Assembly: GCF_020179835.1 (NCBI RefSeq)
Contig: NZ_JAIUDA010000004.1
Span: 248,001 to 312,000 of the forward strand
DNA length: 64,000 bases
Direction of reading: 5' to 3'
DNA from: Pantoea sp. alder81
Lineage (GTDB): Bacteria; Pseudomonadota; Gammaproteobacteria; Enterobacterales; Enterobacteriaceae
The translations under genes and the position numbers were made by a program. Of the stretch, positions 35,423 through 43,145 are shown piece by piece (position 1 is the first letter of the stretch; every line of letters begins with the position of its first letter). Below the pieces are notes generated by a model. The model ran no database searches. It was not told where the DNA came from and worked only from the letters and a program-made list of their open reading frames with translations.

Positions 35423-36156
35423 AACGCATTCTCCCGTTTCACTGGATTAGTCAGCCATTTTTTTGCCCACCACCAGGCGGACTTTTTTACCGGGGTCACC
35501 AGCGGCGGGTGGAACATATGCCGTCCTGCTATTGTGCCCAGCCAGGAGAACAGATTACTCAGCACCAGATACACCAGCGCCACCACGCTAAACGTCTGAA
35601 TGTAGAGCAGGGTACGAGCGTTGATCACCGTCGCGGTGCCGGTTAGTTCTGGCAGCGCGATAGCGGAGAGCAGCGAGGTGCCAAGCAGCAGCTGAATCAG
35701 GTTATTGATAATTGCGGGCCATACGGCGCGCGCTGCCTGCGGCAATATCACGCTGAGAAAGATCTGCCGACGCGGAATGCCGAGAATATAAGCAGCTTCC
35801 AGTTGGCCTTTTGGCACCGATTGAATCCCGGCGCGAAACGTTTCTGATAAATACGCGCCCACGTTAACGCCTAATGCCAATACGCCCGCGGTAAATGCAC
35901 TCATGGTGATGCCGAGAGAGGGCAGGCCAAAGAAGATGATAAAAATCTGCAGCAGCACCGGGGTGTTGCGAATGAATTCAACGTAGCAGTGGCTGATCCA
36001 GCGTAGTGGCGCGACGGGTGAAGATTTTGCCAACGCCGATAACAGCCCCAGAGCTACAGCCAGCGCGAAGGCCAATAGCGTCACCTGTAATGTCAGCCAT
36101 GCGGCTTCCAGAAAGGTATCGGCATAGCGCCATAAGGTGAGCCATTGATAATTCAT
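35419..36156 (-). CDS. Amino-acid ABC transporter permease (first)
   Basis: 245-residue inner-membrane permease of the HisQ/GlnP family. AWLTLQVTLLAFALAVALGLLSALAKSS, FIRNTPVLLQIFIIFFGLPSLG and the coupling loop QLEAAYILGIPRRQIFLSVILPQAARAVWPAIINNLIQLLLGTSL are diagnostic. It ends with a basic cytoplasmic tail (KKSAWWWAKKWLTNPVKR) longer than usual. Preceded by the binding-protein gene, about 50 bases away. Confidence 0.88.
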   Translation of the reverse strand: MNYQWLTLWRYADTFLEAAWLTLQVTLLAFALAVALGLLSALAKSSPVAPLRWISHCYVEFIRNTPVLLQIFIIFFGLPSLGITMSAFTAGVLALGVNVGAYLSETFRAGIQSVPKGQLEAAYILGIPRRQIFLSVILPQAARAVWPAIINNLIQLLLGTSLLSAIALPELTGTATVINARTLLYIQTFSVVALVYLVLSNLFSWLGTIAGRHMFHPPLVTPVKKSAWWWAKKWLTNPVKRENAL

Positions 36157-36206
36157 GGTTTGACTCCTTCAAACGGCGCGACAAATATTGCCGCGCCGCA
36201 GATCAA

Positions 36207-37043
36207 TCAAAATTGCGGGTTGAGCGGATAACGCGGCTTGCTACCGAACCATTTCTGGTACAGCTGGGCGTTTTCACCCGAGGCGTTAATTTCAAACAGG
36301 AACTCATTCAGATAGTTGGTCCATACCTGATCGCCCTGTTTCACACCGAAGGCGTTGTATTCCAGCGGCACCAGCGCTTCGTTGGTCACGGTCAGCGTAG
36401 GGTCCAGCTTGGCCTGATACGCAAGGAAGTTGTTATCCTCGATCATCGCATCGGCCTGACCCTGTTTCACGGCAAGGATCGCGGCTTGTGATGAGTCGTA
36501 TTCCTGAATTTTCACGTCGATGCCGAGGTTGCGCACTTCATCACCGTTAGTGGAGCCTTTTACGGTGGCGATAGTCTTGCCTGCCATATCATGGGCAGAT
36601 TGGATGCCGCTGTTTTTGCGCACCAGCATCGCTTCACTCGCCACCACATATGGGTTGGTAAAGCCGATCTCTTTGGCGCGTTCCAAATTGCGGGTGAAGT
36701 TACAGAACACCACATCGACTTTATTGGTTTGCAGGTTCGGGATACGGTTGGCGCTGGTGGTATTCACCATCTCCAGCTTCACGCCCATCTCTTTAGCCAG
36801 CGCCTTCGCCAGGTCCACGTCATATCCATCCGGATTGCCGTCTTTGTCATAGAAGCCAAAGGGGGCAAAGCTCAGGCAGTCACCGACGCGCAGCGCGCCG
36901 CGTTGCAGCACGTTCTGCAGAGCCGATTGCGGCGCTGCACCCGCTTCTTTTTTTTCTTCTGTGGGCGTACACCCTGCCAGAGCCAATAAAACCAGCGCAC
37001 CGGCAACGGCTTTGGCACTGAATTTCAGCGATGTAGTATTCAT
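36207..37043 (-). CDS. Amino-acid ABC transporter substrate-binding lipoprotein
   Basis: 278-residue periplasmic binding protein of SBP_bac_3. The signal ends in a lipobox LALAGC (Cys at about 25), so the mature protein should be a lipoprotein. The mature domain shows LQRGALRVGDCLSFAPFGFYDKDGNPDGYDVDLAKALAKEMGVKLEMV and DVVFCNFTRNLERAKEIGFTNPYV, with arginine and aspartate contacts typical of polar amino-acid binding. Lipid anchoring is unusual for this family in Gram-negatives but known. The ligand is probably an amino acid processed by the RidA/PLP-enzyme pathway of the operon. Confidence 0.87.
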   Translation of the reverse strand: MNTTSLKFSAKAVAGALVLLALAGCTPTEEKKEAGAAPQSALQNVLQRGALRVGDCLSFAPFGFYDKDGNPDGYDVDLAKALAKEMGVKLEMVNTTSANRIPNLQTNKVDVVFCNFTRNLERAKEIGFTNPYVVASEAMLVRKNSGIQSAHDMAGKTIATVKGSTNGDEVRNLGIDVKIQEYDSSQAAILAVKQGQADAMIEDNNFLAYQAKLDPTLTVTNEALVPLEYNAFGVKQGDQVWTNYLNEFLFEINASGENAQLYQKWFGSKPRYPLNPQF

Positions 37044-37183
37044 TTCTATGCTCTCTTATAGAATTTAGACGAGACGGCTTTCACCGATATTTCACAGCTA
37101 AATGAAAAGCATCAATTAATAACAGGCTGTCCTGGTGTGGGCGAAGAAATTAAAAATACGCCAGCCTGCTTTAATCGTAATAA

Positions 37184-37576
37184 TTATTTACGATCGGCGC
37201 GGAAGCATTTGAAGTCCACTTCTACTTTGCAGTCGACCACTAAATCCTGCACGCTACAAATACGCGCCGGTGGGTTTCCGCTGAATATCTCACTGAATAC
37301 TTTATTAAAGGAACTGAAGTAGCGTGCGTCGGTTAACACCGCCGTGACGTGTACCACATCTTCCACGCGATAGCCCGCTTCACGCATGATGTCGAGACAG
37401 TTTTCAAAGGCTAACTGCGTCTGTTCAATGATGCCGCCTTCCACGACTTCACCGTCGCGCATCGGCGTCTGGCCCGAGATGTACAGCCAGCCGTCAGCCT
37501 CTACCGCACGGGCGAAGGGTAGCTTTTGCCCACCGGTGCCGGTCCCGCCTTCAATGCCATAACGTTTTATCGTCAT
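37184..37576 (-). CDS. RidA family enamine/imine deaminase
   Basis: 130-residue RidA (YjgF/YER057c) protein. These trimers hydrolyse reactive 2-aminoacrylate and related enamines made by PLP-dependent dehydratases. VEADGWLYISGQTPMRDGEVV, AFENCLDIMREAGYRVEDVVHVTAVLTD and the catalytic Arg in PPARICSVQDL are present. It is the first gene of the amino-acid transport operon that ends with a PLP-dependent deaminase-like gene, a functional match: RidA removes the enamine released by such enzymes. Divergent from the IclR regulator. Confidence 0.88.
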   Translation of the reverse strand: MTIKRYGIEGGTGTGGQKLPFARAVEADGWLYISGQTPMRDGEVVEGGIIEQTQLAFENCLDIMREAGYRVEDVVHVTAVLTDARYFSSFNKVFSEIFSGNPPARICSVQDLVVDCKVEVDFKCFRADRK

Positions 37577-37608
37577 GCAAATTGCCTCATTTCTGGAGTG
37601 GTTAGTTT

Positions 37609-37624
37609 GTCCGATATATCAGAC
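37609..37624. promoter_or_regulatory. Near-perfect palindrome upstream of ridA, candidate IclR-family operator
   Basis: GTCCGATATATCAGAC: 16 bases palindromic except for one base pair, centred about 40 bases upstream of the ridA start in the divergent region shared with the IclR gene at 37958. The rest of the 380-base intergenic stretch is AT-rich with no gene. Confidence 0.5.
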
Positions 37625-37957
37625 ATGAATCTGCAATACCGGATAGGGCAAGATTTGCACAGTGGATTTGCTTTTGCAATATGTGATCGGCTATTTAATT
37701 TTTTGTGATGCAATCGGGATCGCAAAATAAATCTCTTTGAATGTTTTCGTTTAATAAGAATGTGACCTTTATCGAACATTTTAAATGTCAGAGAAAAATC
37801 GTTGCGCCAAAATGAGGCCCCAAAATAGATCGCCATAATATAACGACAGTAACTATATTTTTGTTTTTACGGGGATGGGTAATTGTTGCGTTGGGGTGTA
37901 TGATGCTTTCTTTTTTCATGTATTCCAATCGCACCAATGCAACAGGGGAGTGAGCGT

Positions 37958-38710
37958 ATGCCGGATGAAAAACCGTCACGGGCGCGAGGTGTTGACCGGG
38001 TTATCGATATTTTCCGTCAGTTACATACTGCCCGTCAGCCGATGGCGATGCGGGATTTGATCGATGCCACCGGCGCACCTCGATCCAGCGTCTATGAATT
38101 GGTCAGCCTGCTCAGTGAAGCCGGACTGGTGGAGTTAGATGCAGAGGGTGCGGTGTTCTTTGGTCGCGAGATGCACTATTACGGTGCGGATTACATGGCG
38201 CATAACGATCTGATCCGTCGCGCGCATCAGTTGATGGTGGAGATTGTGGCGCGGCATGGCGAAACCGTGCAGCTTTGCATGCTGGAAGGCAACAAGTACA
38301 CCGTGGTGCTTTCCGAAAGCAATGCGCATCCGTTCAAAATCACCTCGGATATCGGCGTGCGCGTGCCAATCACCTGGACTGCTACGGGGCGCTTACTGCT
38401 GAGCAACTGGTCTGATAGTGCGATCCTCGATTTGATCCCCGAAGAAGATTACCGGCTTGCCAGCGGGCAGATTCTCGATAAACAGGCTTTTCTCGATGAA
38501 ATCCATCATGCGGGCAAATTGGGCTATTGCATGACGGAAGGCCTTTCTGAAAGCTTTACCTGCTGCATGGCTGCGCCGATCAGTTCTCGCAGCGGCCAGG
38601 CCGTTGCCGCCATCTGCTTTATGGTGAGCCGCGATACGCCACAAGAGCGCCGGCAAATGTTATTGCAGGAACTCATTACCTCAGGGCAGAAGCTGTCCGA
38701 TTTCACCTGA
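37958..38710 (+). CDS. IclR-family transcriptional regulator
   Basis: 250-residue regulator with an N-terminal winged helix (RVIDIFRQLHTARQPMAMRDLIDATGAPRSSVYELVSLLSEAGLVEL) and a C-terminal ligand-binding domain (VQLCMLEGNKYTVVLSESNAHPFKITSDIGVRVPITWTATGRLLLSNW, then CMAAPISSRSGQAVAAICFMVS). An in-frame ATG at 37937 exists, but ATG 37958 has GGGGAG 9 bases before it. Divergent from the RidA/ABC operon, which it probably controls in response to a pathway intermediate. Confidence 0.87.
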   Translation: MPDEKPSRARGVDRVIDIFRQLHTARQPMAMRDLIDATGAPRSSVYELVSLLSEAGLVELDAEGAVFFGREMHYYGADYMAHNDLIRRAHQLMVEIVARHGETVQLCMLEGNKYTVVLSESNAHPFKITSDIGVRVPITWTATGRLLLSNWSDSAILDLIPEEDYRLASGQILDKQAFLDEIHHAGKLGYCMTEGLSESFTCCMAAPISSRSGQAVAAICFMVSRDTPQERRQMLLQELITSGQKLSDFT

Positions 38711-38767
38711 ATCGCATTTCCCTGCGGCGGCGGATTGCACGCTGCCAGCAGGGAACGGATAATTCAG

Positions 38768-38844
38768 CCGCCATCCGCCATCCGCCATCCGCCATCCGCC
38801 ATCCGCCATCCGCCATCCGCCATCCGCCATCCGCCATCCGCCAT
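38768..38844 (+). repeat. Heptanucleotide tandem repeat, CCGCCAT x 11
   Basis: Eleven perfect copies of CCGCCAT (77 bases) between the IclR gene and the FecB-like gene. It is the third perfect 7-bp tandem repeat in the window. Confidence 0.95.
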
Positions 38845-38930
38845 CCAACCCTCATCGCTCAGCATTAATATCCGGTTACAACCCGTTGTTCTGGCGTTTA
38901 TTTTCGCCCCTTAAGGTTGTGTTAAGGTAA

Positions 38931-38949
38931 TTGATAATAATAACTATTC
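38931..38949 (+). promoter_or_regulatory. Fur box upstream of the FecB-like gene
   Basis: GATAATAATAACTATTC matches the Fur consensus of NATA/T-type hexamers well. It lies about 22 bases upstream of the start codon, over the expected promoter, so the gene should be iron-repressed. Confidence 0.65.
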
Positions 38950-38970
38950 TTTTTACCACGGAGTTTTAGG

Positions 38971-40077
38971 ATGAAAACGCGCCTGCTACTGGCAATGGGG
39001 TTACTGGCTTCCACCGCGGCTTCGGCCACCACTTACCCGTTAACCGTCACCGACATGGACGGCCACACGCAAACCATCAATCAAGAACCGCAACACGTTA
39101 TCCTGCAAGATGGCCGCGATATTTTGACGCTGGCGCTGCTCGATCGTGATGACCCGTTCAAGCGTGTGGTGGCGTGGAATAACCTGCCGAAGAAACAAGA
39201 CACCCAAACCTGGGATCTGCTGAAGGACAAATGGCCAGAAGCCACCAAAATTGTCGATATGGGATTCAGCGACCAGGGGCAGGTGAACCTGGAAAGCGTG
39301 CTGGCGCAGAAACCGGATTTGATGATTGCCCAACTGCGTGCCAAACCGGCGCTGCAACAATCAGGCGTGTTGAGTACCCTGAGCAATCTGCATATTCCCG
39401 TGGTGTTTGTCGATTATGAACTGCATCCGGCACAAAACACCGCGCCGAGCGTAACGCTGTTGGGTAAAGTGTTGAACCGTGAAAGCCAGGCAAAGGCCTA
39501 CACCGACTTCTATCAGCAGAAGTTCGATCGCATCACCCAAGGCGTTGCTGAGGTAAAGAATAAACCGACCGTGTTCATCGAGCCGATTGCCGGTAACAGC
39601 GACAACTGCTGCTTCACCCATAGCCACAATGGCTGGGGCGGATTAGTGGAAGCCGTGGGCGGTAAGAATATTGGTTCCGAGTTGCTACCGGGCAACGTGG
39701 GCTTTATCGCTCTGGAAAAAATTATTGCCATGAAACCGGATGTTTACATCATGACCGGTTCAAAACGTCCTAACACCAACGTGCTGCCATTTGGTTACGG
39801 CGTGCAGCCGAAAGAGGTGAATGCCACTTTCCAGACGCTGCTGAAACGTACCGGTCTGGCACAGATCGAGCCGGTGAAGAATGGCCGCGTGTATGGCGTG
39901 TACCATCATTTCTATAACCACCCTTACAACATCGTGGGGATGGAAATTTTGGCAAAAGACCTTTATCCGCAACAGTTTGCCGATCTGACGCCTAACGCTG
40001 ATTTCCGTACCATCGTGAAAAAATTCACCAAATTGCCGGATGAAGCGATCGATCTGAGCTATCCCGACAACAAGTAA
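38971..40077 (+). CDS. Iron-complex (FecB-like) periplasmic binding protein
   Basis: 368-residue class III periplasmic binding protein. A signal peptide (TRLLLAMGLLASTAASA) precedes YPLTVTDMDGHTQTINQEPQHVILQDGRDILTL, the standard N-lobe start of FecB/BtuF-like proteins; LESVLAQKPDLMIAQL and GGLVEAVGGKNIGSELLP are also typical. FIEPIAGNSDNCCFTHSHNGWGG contains a Cys-Cys and His pair that could contact metal or haem. No permease or ATPase genes accompany it, so it must work with components encoded elsewhere. Fur box upstream, terminator downstream. Confidence 0.83.
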   Translation: MKTRLLLAMGLLASTAASATTYPLTVTDMDGHTQTINQEPQHVILQDGRDILTLALLDRDDPFKRVVAWNNLPKKQDTQTWDLLKDKWPEATKIVDMGFSDQGQVNLESVLAQKPDLMIAQLRAKPALQQSGVLSTLSNLHIPVVFVDYELHPAQNTAPSVTLLGKVLNRESQAKAYTDFYQQKFDRITQGVAEVKNKPTVFIEPIAGNSDNCCFTHSHNGWGGLVEAVGGKNIGSELLPGNVGFIALEKIIAMKPDVYIMTGSKRPNTNVLPFGYGVQPKEVNATFQTLLKRTGLAQIEPVKNGRVYGVYHHFYNHPYNIVGMEILAKDLYPQQFADLTPNADFRTIVKKFTKLPDEAIDLSYPDNK

Positions 40078-40087
40078 TGCTGACTAG

Positions 40088-40111
40088 CGGGCCGTAAAGG
40101 CCCGTTTTTTT
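40088..40111 (+). terminator. Terminator after the FecB-like gene
   Basis: CGGGCC, loop gtaaa, GGCCCG, then seven T. A clear intrinsic terminator 11 bases after the stop codon. Confidence 0.88.
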
Positions 40112-40152
40112 AGCCTCACGCAACAATCTTACTCCGACGCAATGACAACAGC

Positions 40153-40178
40153 ATTTGTTATGTTATAACATAACAAAT
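40153..40178. promoter_or_regulatory. Perfect 26-bp Zur-type palindrome upstream of the COG0523 gene
   Basis: Every base from 40153 to 40178 pairs with its mirror; the core is GTTATGTTATAACATAAC. It fits Zur operators described for proteobacteria, and COG0523 genes are classic Zur targets. It ends 57 bases before the chosen start codon. Confidence 0.78.
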
Positions 40179-40235
40179 ATAACGTTGGCTGTGGCATGTC
40201 ACCGCAGCAGCATTTGTCATGTTGAAGGAGTTGCA

Positions 40236-41447
40236 ATGTCATCATTATCCCCGAATTTTAAAAAGTTGCCGGTTACTGTTCTCTCCGGTTTTCTCGGTGC
40301 AGGCAAAACCACGCTGCTTAACCACATTCTCAATAATCGCGAAGGTCGCCGCGTGGCGGTGATCGTCAACGATATGTCGGAAGTGAATATCGATGCCGCC
40401 CTGGTGCGTGAGGGCGGAGCGGAGCTGTCGCGCACCGATGAGAAACTGGTGGAGATGAGCAACGGCTGCATCTGCTGCACGCTGCGTGAAGATCTGCTGT
40501 TAGAAGTGGATCGCCTCGCAAAAGATGGCCGTTTCGATAATCTAGTGATCGAATCCACCGGTATTTCCGAGCCGCTTCCGGTGGCGGAAACCTTTACCTT
40601 TGCCGATGAAGACGGTCAGAGCCTGTCGGAAGTCGCTGCTCTTGACACCATGGTCACGGTCGTGGACGGCTTTAATTTCCTGCGCGATTACGAATCCAAC
40701 GAAAGCATCAAATCCCGCGGTGAATCGCTGGGTGAAGAAGATGAACGCACGGTGGTGGATCTGCTGGTGGATCAGATTGAATTCTGCGACGTGCTGATTC
40801 TGAACAAAACTGATCTTATTGATGAAGCGGAAAAAGCCCGTTTGTTGGCAATCCTTTACTCGCTGAATCCGCGCGCACGCATTGTCACTTCCGAATTTGG
40901 CAAAGTGCCGTTGGATCAGGTGTTAAACACCGGCTTATTTGATTTCGAAGCGGCCTCACAAGCACCGGGCTGGCTGCAAGAACTGCGCGGTTCACATACG
41001 CCAGAAACCGAAGAGTACGGCATTCGCAACTTCGTGTTTCGCGCGCGTCGTCCCTTCCATCCCACCCGCTTCGCCAGCGTGATCGAAGGTGATCTCAAAG
41101 GTGTGGTGCGGTCTAAAGGTTTCTTCTGGCTCGCCAGCCGCCCGCGCTATGCCGGTTCATGGTCACAGGCCGGCGGCGTGACGCGTCAGGGCCTGGCAGG
41201 CATGTGGTGGGCAAGCGCGCCAAAAGAGCGCTGGCCGGAAGACCCTGAGACGCTGGAATACATCATGCAGAACTGGGTTGAAGGCACCGGCGATGCGCGG
41301 CAGGAAATCGTGTTTATTGGTATTGAGATGGATGAAGCCCTTCTGCGCAGTCAGCTGGAAAATGCGCTGCTGACTGATGAAGAGATGGCGCAGGGGCCTG
41401 AAAACTGGGCCGAATATCCGGACCCGTTTGAACCCTGGTTTCACTAA
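40236..41447 (+). CDS. COG0523 (CobW/ZigA/YciC-like) metal-chaperone GTPase
   Basis: 403-residue G3E-family GTPase. Walker A is [12 protein letters not shown] (about 18-29), the metal site CxCC is in [14 protein letters not shown] (Cys 78, 80, 81), and Walker B/switch residues are in [14 protein letters not shown]. The base-recognition motif is [10 protein letters not shown], and the CobW C-terminal domain runs from about 285 ([32 protein letters not shown]). Such proteins are induced on zinc starvation and insert metal into client enzymes. The open frame extends up through the operator to 40155, but ATG 40236 has AAGGAG at the right distance. Confidence 0.9.
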   Translation: MSSLSPNFKKLPVTVLSGFLGAGKTTLLNHILNNREGRRVAVIVNDMSEVNIDAALVREGGAELSRTDEKLVEMSNGCICCTLREDLLLEVDRLAKDGRFDNLVIESTGISEPLPVAETFTFADEDGQSLSEVAALDTMVTVVDGFNFLRDYESNESIKSRGESLGEEDERTVVDLLVDQIEFCDVLILNKTDLIDEAEKARLLAILYSLNPRARIVTSEFGKVPLDQVLNTGLFDFEAASQAPGWLQELRGSHTPETEEYGIRNFVFRARRPFHPTRFASVIEGDLKGVVRSKGFFWLASRPRYAGSWSQAGGVTRQGLAGMWWASAPKERWPEDPETLEYIMQNWVEGTGDARQEIVFIGIEMDEALLRSQLENALLTDEEMAQGPENWAEYPDPFEPWFH

Positions 41448-41493
41448 TGACAGGCTATAAATCTTTCTGTGCGTTGATGGATAAAGATTAAAA

Positions 41494-41563
41494 CCGGGCA
41501 CACAGGTAACACTTTTAACCCGGCACACAGGTAACACCTTAGACCGGCCACACAGGTAACAGT
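41494..41563 (+). repeat. Three 25-bp-spaced copies of CACACAGGTAACA
   Basis: Copies of CACACAGGTAACA at 41499, 41524 and 41549, each preceded by a CCGG-containing segment, spaced exactly 25 bases. They lie between the two COG0523 genes. The unit looks like the end sequence of a transposable element repeated in tandem, but no transposase is present. Confidence 0.8.
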
Positions 41564-41602
41564 GCTAAATGCGCACCCTGCGTTACTCCTCCGGGTATTC
41601 GT

Positions 41603-41624
41603 AGGGGCGCCATTTATGGCGACC
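41603..41624. repeat. Imperfect palindrome ahead of the second COG0523 gene
   Basis: GGGGCGCCAT / TTATGGCGACC pairs as a short stem-loop, 30 bases before the start codon. Similar short palindromes are dispersed in Erwinia/Pantoea-type genomes; that statement is from memory and not checked. Confidence 0.4.
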
Positions 41625-41653
41625 AAAAAATGCTGCGGCAGCAAGAGGTCACG

Positions 41654-42844
41654 ATGCAAAAAATCCCCCTCACCATTCTCAACGGTTTTCTCGGTGCAGG
41701 AAAAACGACGCTATTAAAAAGCCTGCTGATTCAGGCTCATAAACAGCAACTTGCAGTCTGCGTCATCGTCAATGATATGAGCGAACTGGACGTCGATGGC
41801 GTGCTGATTGCCAACACTGAAATCGTCAACACCAGTAAACACAATTTCATCACGCTCTCGGCCGACAGTATCAGCAGCCGAAGCGGCATTGAAAAACTCA
41901 ATGCCTCGCTGGCGTCGATGCTCAATGCGCATCGTCCGGACCTGATCCTGCTGGAAACCTCTGGCAGCAGCCATCCGTTGCCGCTGGTGCGCTATTTCCG
42001 CGACCATGCCGAGGTGCAACTCAACGGATTCTTATCATTGGTCGACAGCGTGATGCTAAACGACGATTACCAGCAGGGCGAGGCGCTGATTCCTCGTTTG
42101 CAAGCCAATCTGACTCGTCACGAACGGCGCATCGAGAATCTGCTGGCAGAGCAAATCATGTTTTGCAGCCATCTGCTGCTCACCAAAAATGATCGGTTGC
42201 CGTCTTCCAACATTACCCGCATTGCCCAGGCCATTCATCCGCTCAATCCCTATGTGGCAGTGATGGCGGTATCACGGGGAAACCTGCTGCTGAGCGAACT
42301 CATGGCGATGCCGTCCTACGATTTCGGACGGGTCGCGCAGTTAATTGAAGAATTAGCGGATGAGGTGGATGTCATTGATCCCGGCGCGTGGCAAATGACT
42401 TCCGAAGTGATTCACGACGATCGTCCATTCCATCCGCAGCGATTGTGGGATACCTGCCATCACTTTATGGGCGCGGGCATCTATCGCAGTAAGGGCTTTT
42501 TCTGGCTGCCGACGCGAGATGACCTGGCACTGTTGTGGAATCAGGCCACTGGCAGTATCAGTCTGGAATTTATCAGTTACTGGAAAGCGGGAATTCTGAA
42601 TCATCGTGATAGTCCGCTAACGGCAGAGGAGCGCGCGGCGGTCGAACTGGCAGTGGCAAAAATGCCGGGGCGATTTGGCGATCGACGCTGCAGTTTAACG
42701 GTGATTGGTGAGCCGGATGACGTGAAAAGCTTCAGCGCCGCCCTGAAACGCTGCTTTCTCAATGAAGAGGAGATTGCATGGTGGCAAAGCGGCGGTGAAT
42801 TTGCCGATCCCTGGCCGCAGCGAGTCGCGCGTGTATCGGCCTGA
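41654..42844 (+). CDS. Second COG0523 GTPase-like protein, CxCC motif missing
   Basis: 396-residue paralogue of the preceding protein. Walker [14 protein letters not shown] (about 11-23) and [15 protein letters not shown] are conserved, as is the C-terminal [39 protein letters not shown]. Where the first protein has NGCICCTL, this one reads ITLSADSISSRS, so the metal-binding CxCC is absent. The guanine-specificity motif NKTD is changed to TKND. It may regulate or partner the canonical copy, or have a different cargo. ATG 41654 has AAGAGG upstream. No Zur box of its own is seen; it could be read through from the upstream gene across 206 bases. Confidence 0.85.
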   Translation: MQKIPLTILNGFLGAGKTTLLKSLLIQAHKQQLAVCVIVNDMSELDVDGVLIANTEIVNTSKHNFITLSADSISSRSGIEKLNASLASMLNAHRPDLILLETSGSSHPLPLVRYFRDHAEVQLNGFLSLVDSVMLNDDYQQGEALIPRLQANLTRHERRIENLLAEQIMFCSHLLLTKNDRLPSSNITRIAQAIHPLNPYVAVMAVSRGNLLLSELMAMPSYDFGRVAQLIEELADEVDVIDPGAWQMTSEVIHDDRPFHPQRLWDTCHHFMGAGIYRSKGFFWLPTRDDLALLWNQATGSISLEFISYWKAGILNHRDSPLTAEERAAVELAVAKMPGRFGDRRCSLTVIGEPDDVKSFSAALKRCFLNEEEIAWWQSGGEFADPWPQRVARVSA

Positions 42845-42845
42845 A

Positions 42846-43073
42846 TTAACCGGCTAGCGCGCGCATTTGCGTACAGAACGGACACTGGCAGCCGGATACG
42901 GGCTTTAACAACGCCGCATGCACTTCTGCCGTCGCCAGAGGCTGCGTCAAATCGACGTTGGCCACTGCGGTATCCGGCTTTTGCGCCAGTTTTAACATAT
43001 CAATCTTTGCCTGAAAGGCACCTGCTTTTGCCGATGCTATGGCGATAAGCAACAGAGGAACAGTGGTCTTCAT
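42846..43073 (-). CDS. Small exported protein with CQCPFC motif
   Basis: 75-residue protein of unknown function. The N-terminus (KTTVPLLLIAIASAKAGA) looks like a cleavable signal peptide. The mature part of about 55 residues is plain until the C-terminal VSGCQCPFCTQMRALAG, with three cysteines in a CxCxxC pattern suited to metal or disulfide chemistry. The gene is divergent from the dksA-like gene and shares its 72-base intergenic region and Zur-like box, so it is probably zinc-repressed. A periplasmic zinc-handling or thiol role is inference. Its end lies one base from the convergent second COG0523 gene. Confidence 0.6.
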   Translation of the reverse strand: MKTTVPLLLIAIASAKAGAFQAKIDMLKLAQKPDTAVANVDLTQPLATAEVHAALLKPVSGCQCPFCTQMRALAG

Positions 43074-43097
43074 CGCAGCAACCTCAATGAATGATTT

Positions 43098-43120
43098 GAA
43101 ATGTGACGATATAACATTAA
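43098..43120. promoter_or_regulatory. Zur-like box between the small Cys protein and the dksA-like gene
   Basis: GAAATGTGACGATATAACATT matches the gammaproteobacterial Zur consensus (GAAATGTTATA-N-TATAACATTTC) at about 17 of 22 defined positions, with an intact right half TATAACATT. It lies about 25 bases from both divergent start codons. Confidence 0.6.
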
Positions 43121-43145
43121 CACAGGGCTGTTAAGGAATTTCAAC

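Noticed and set aside
40155-40235. N-terminal extension of the first COG0523 protein
   Set aside because: The extension would translate the Zur palindrome and does not resemble the family; ATG 40236 has a good ribosome-binding site.
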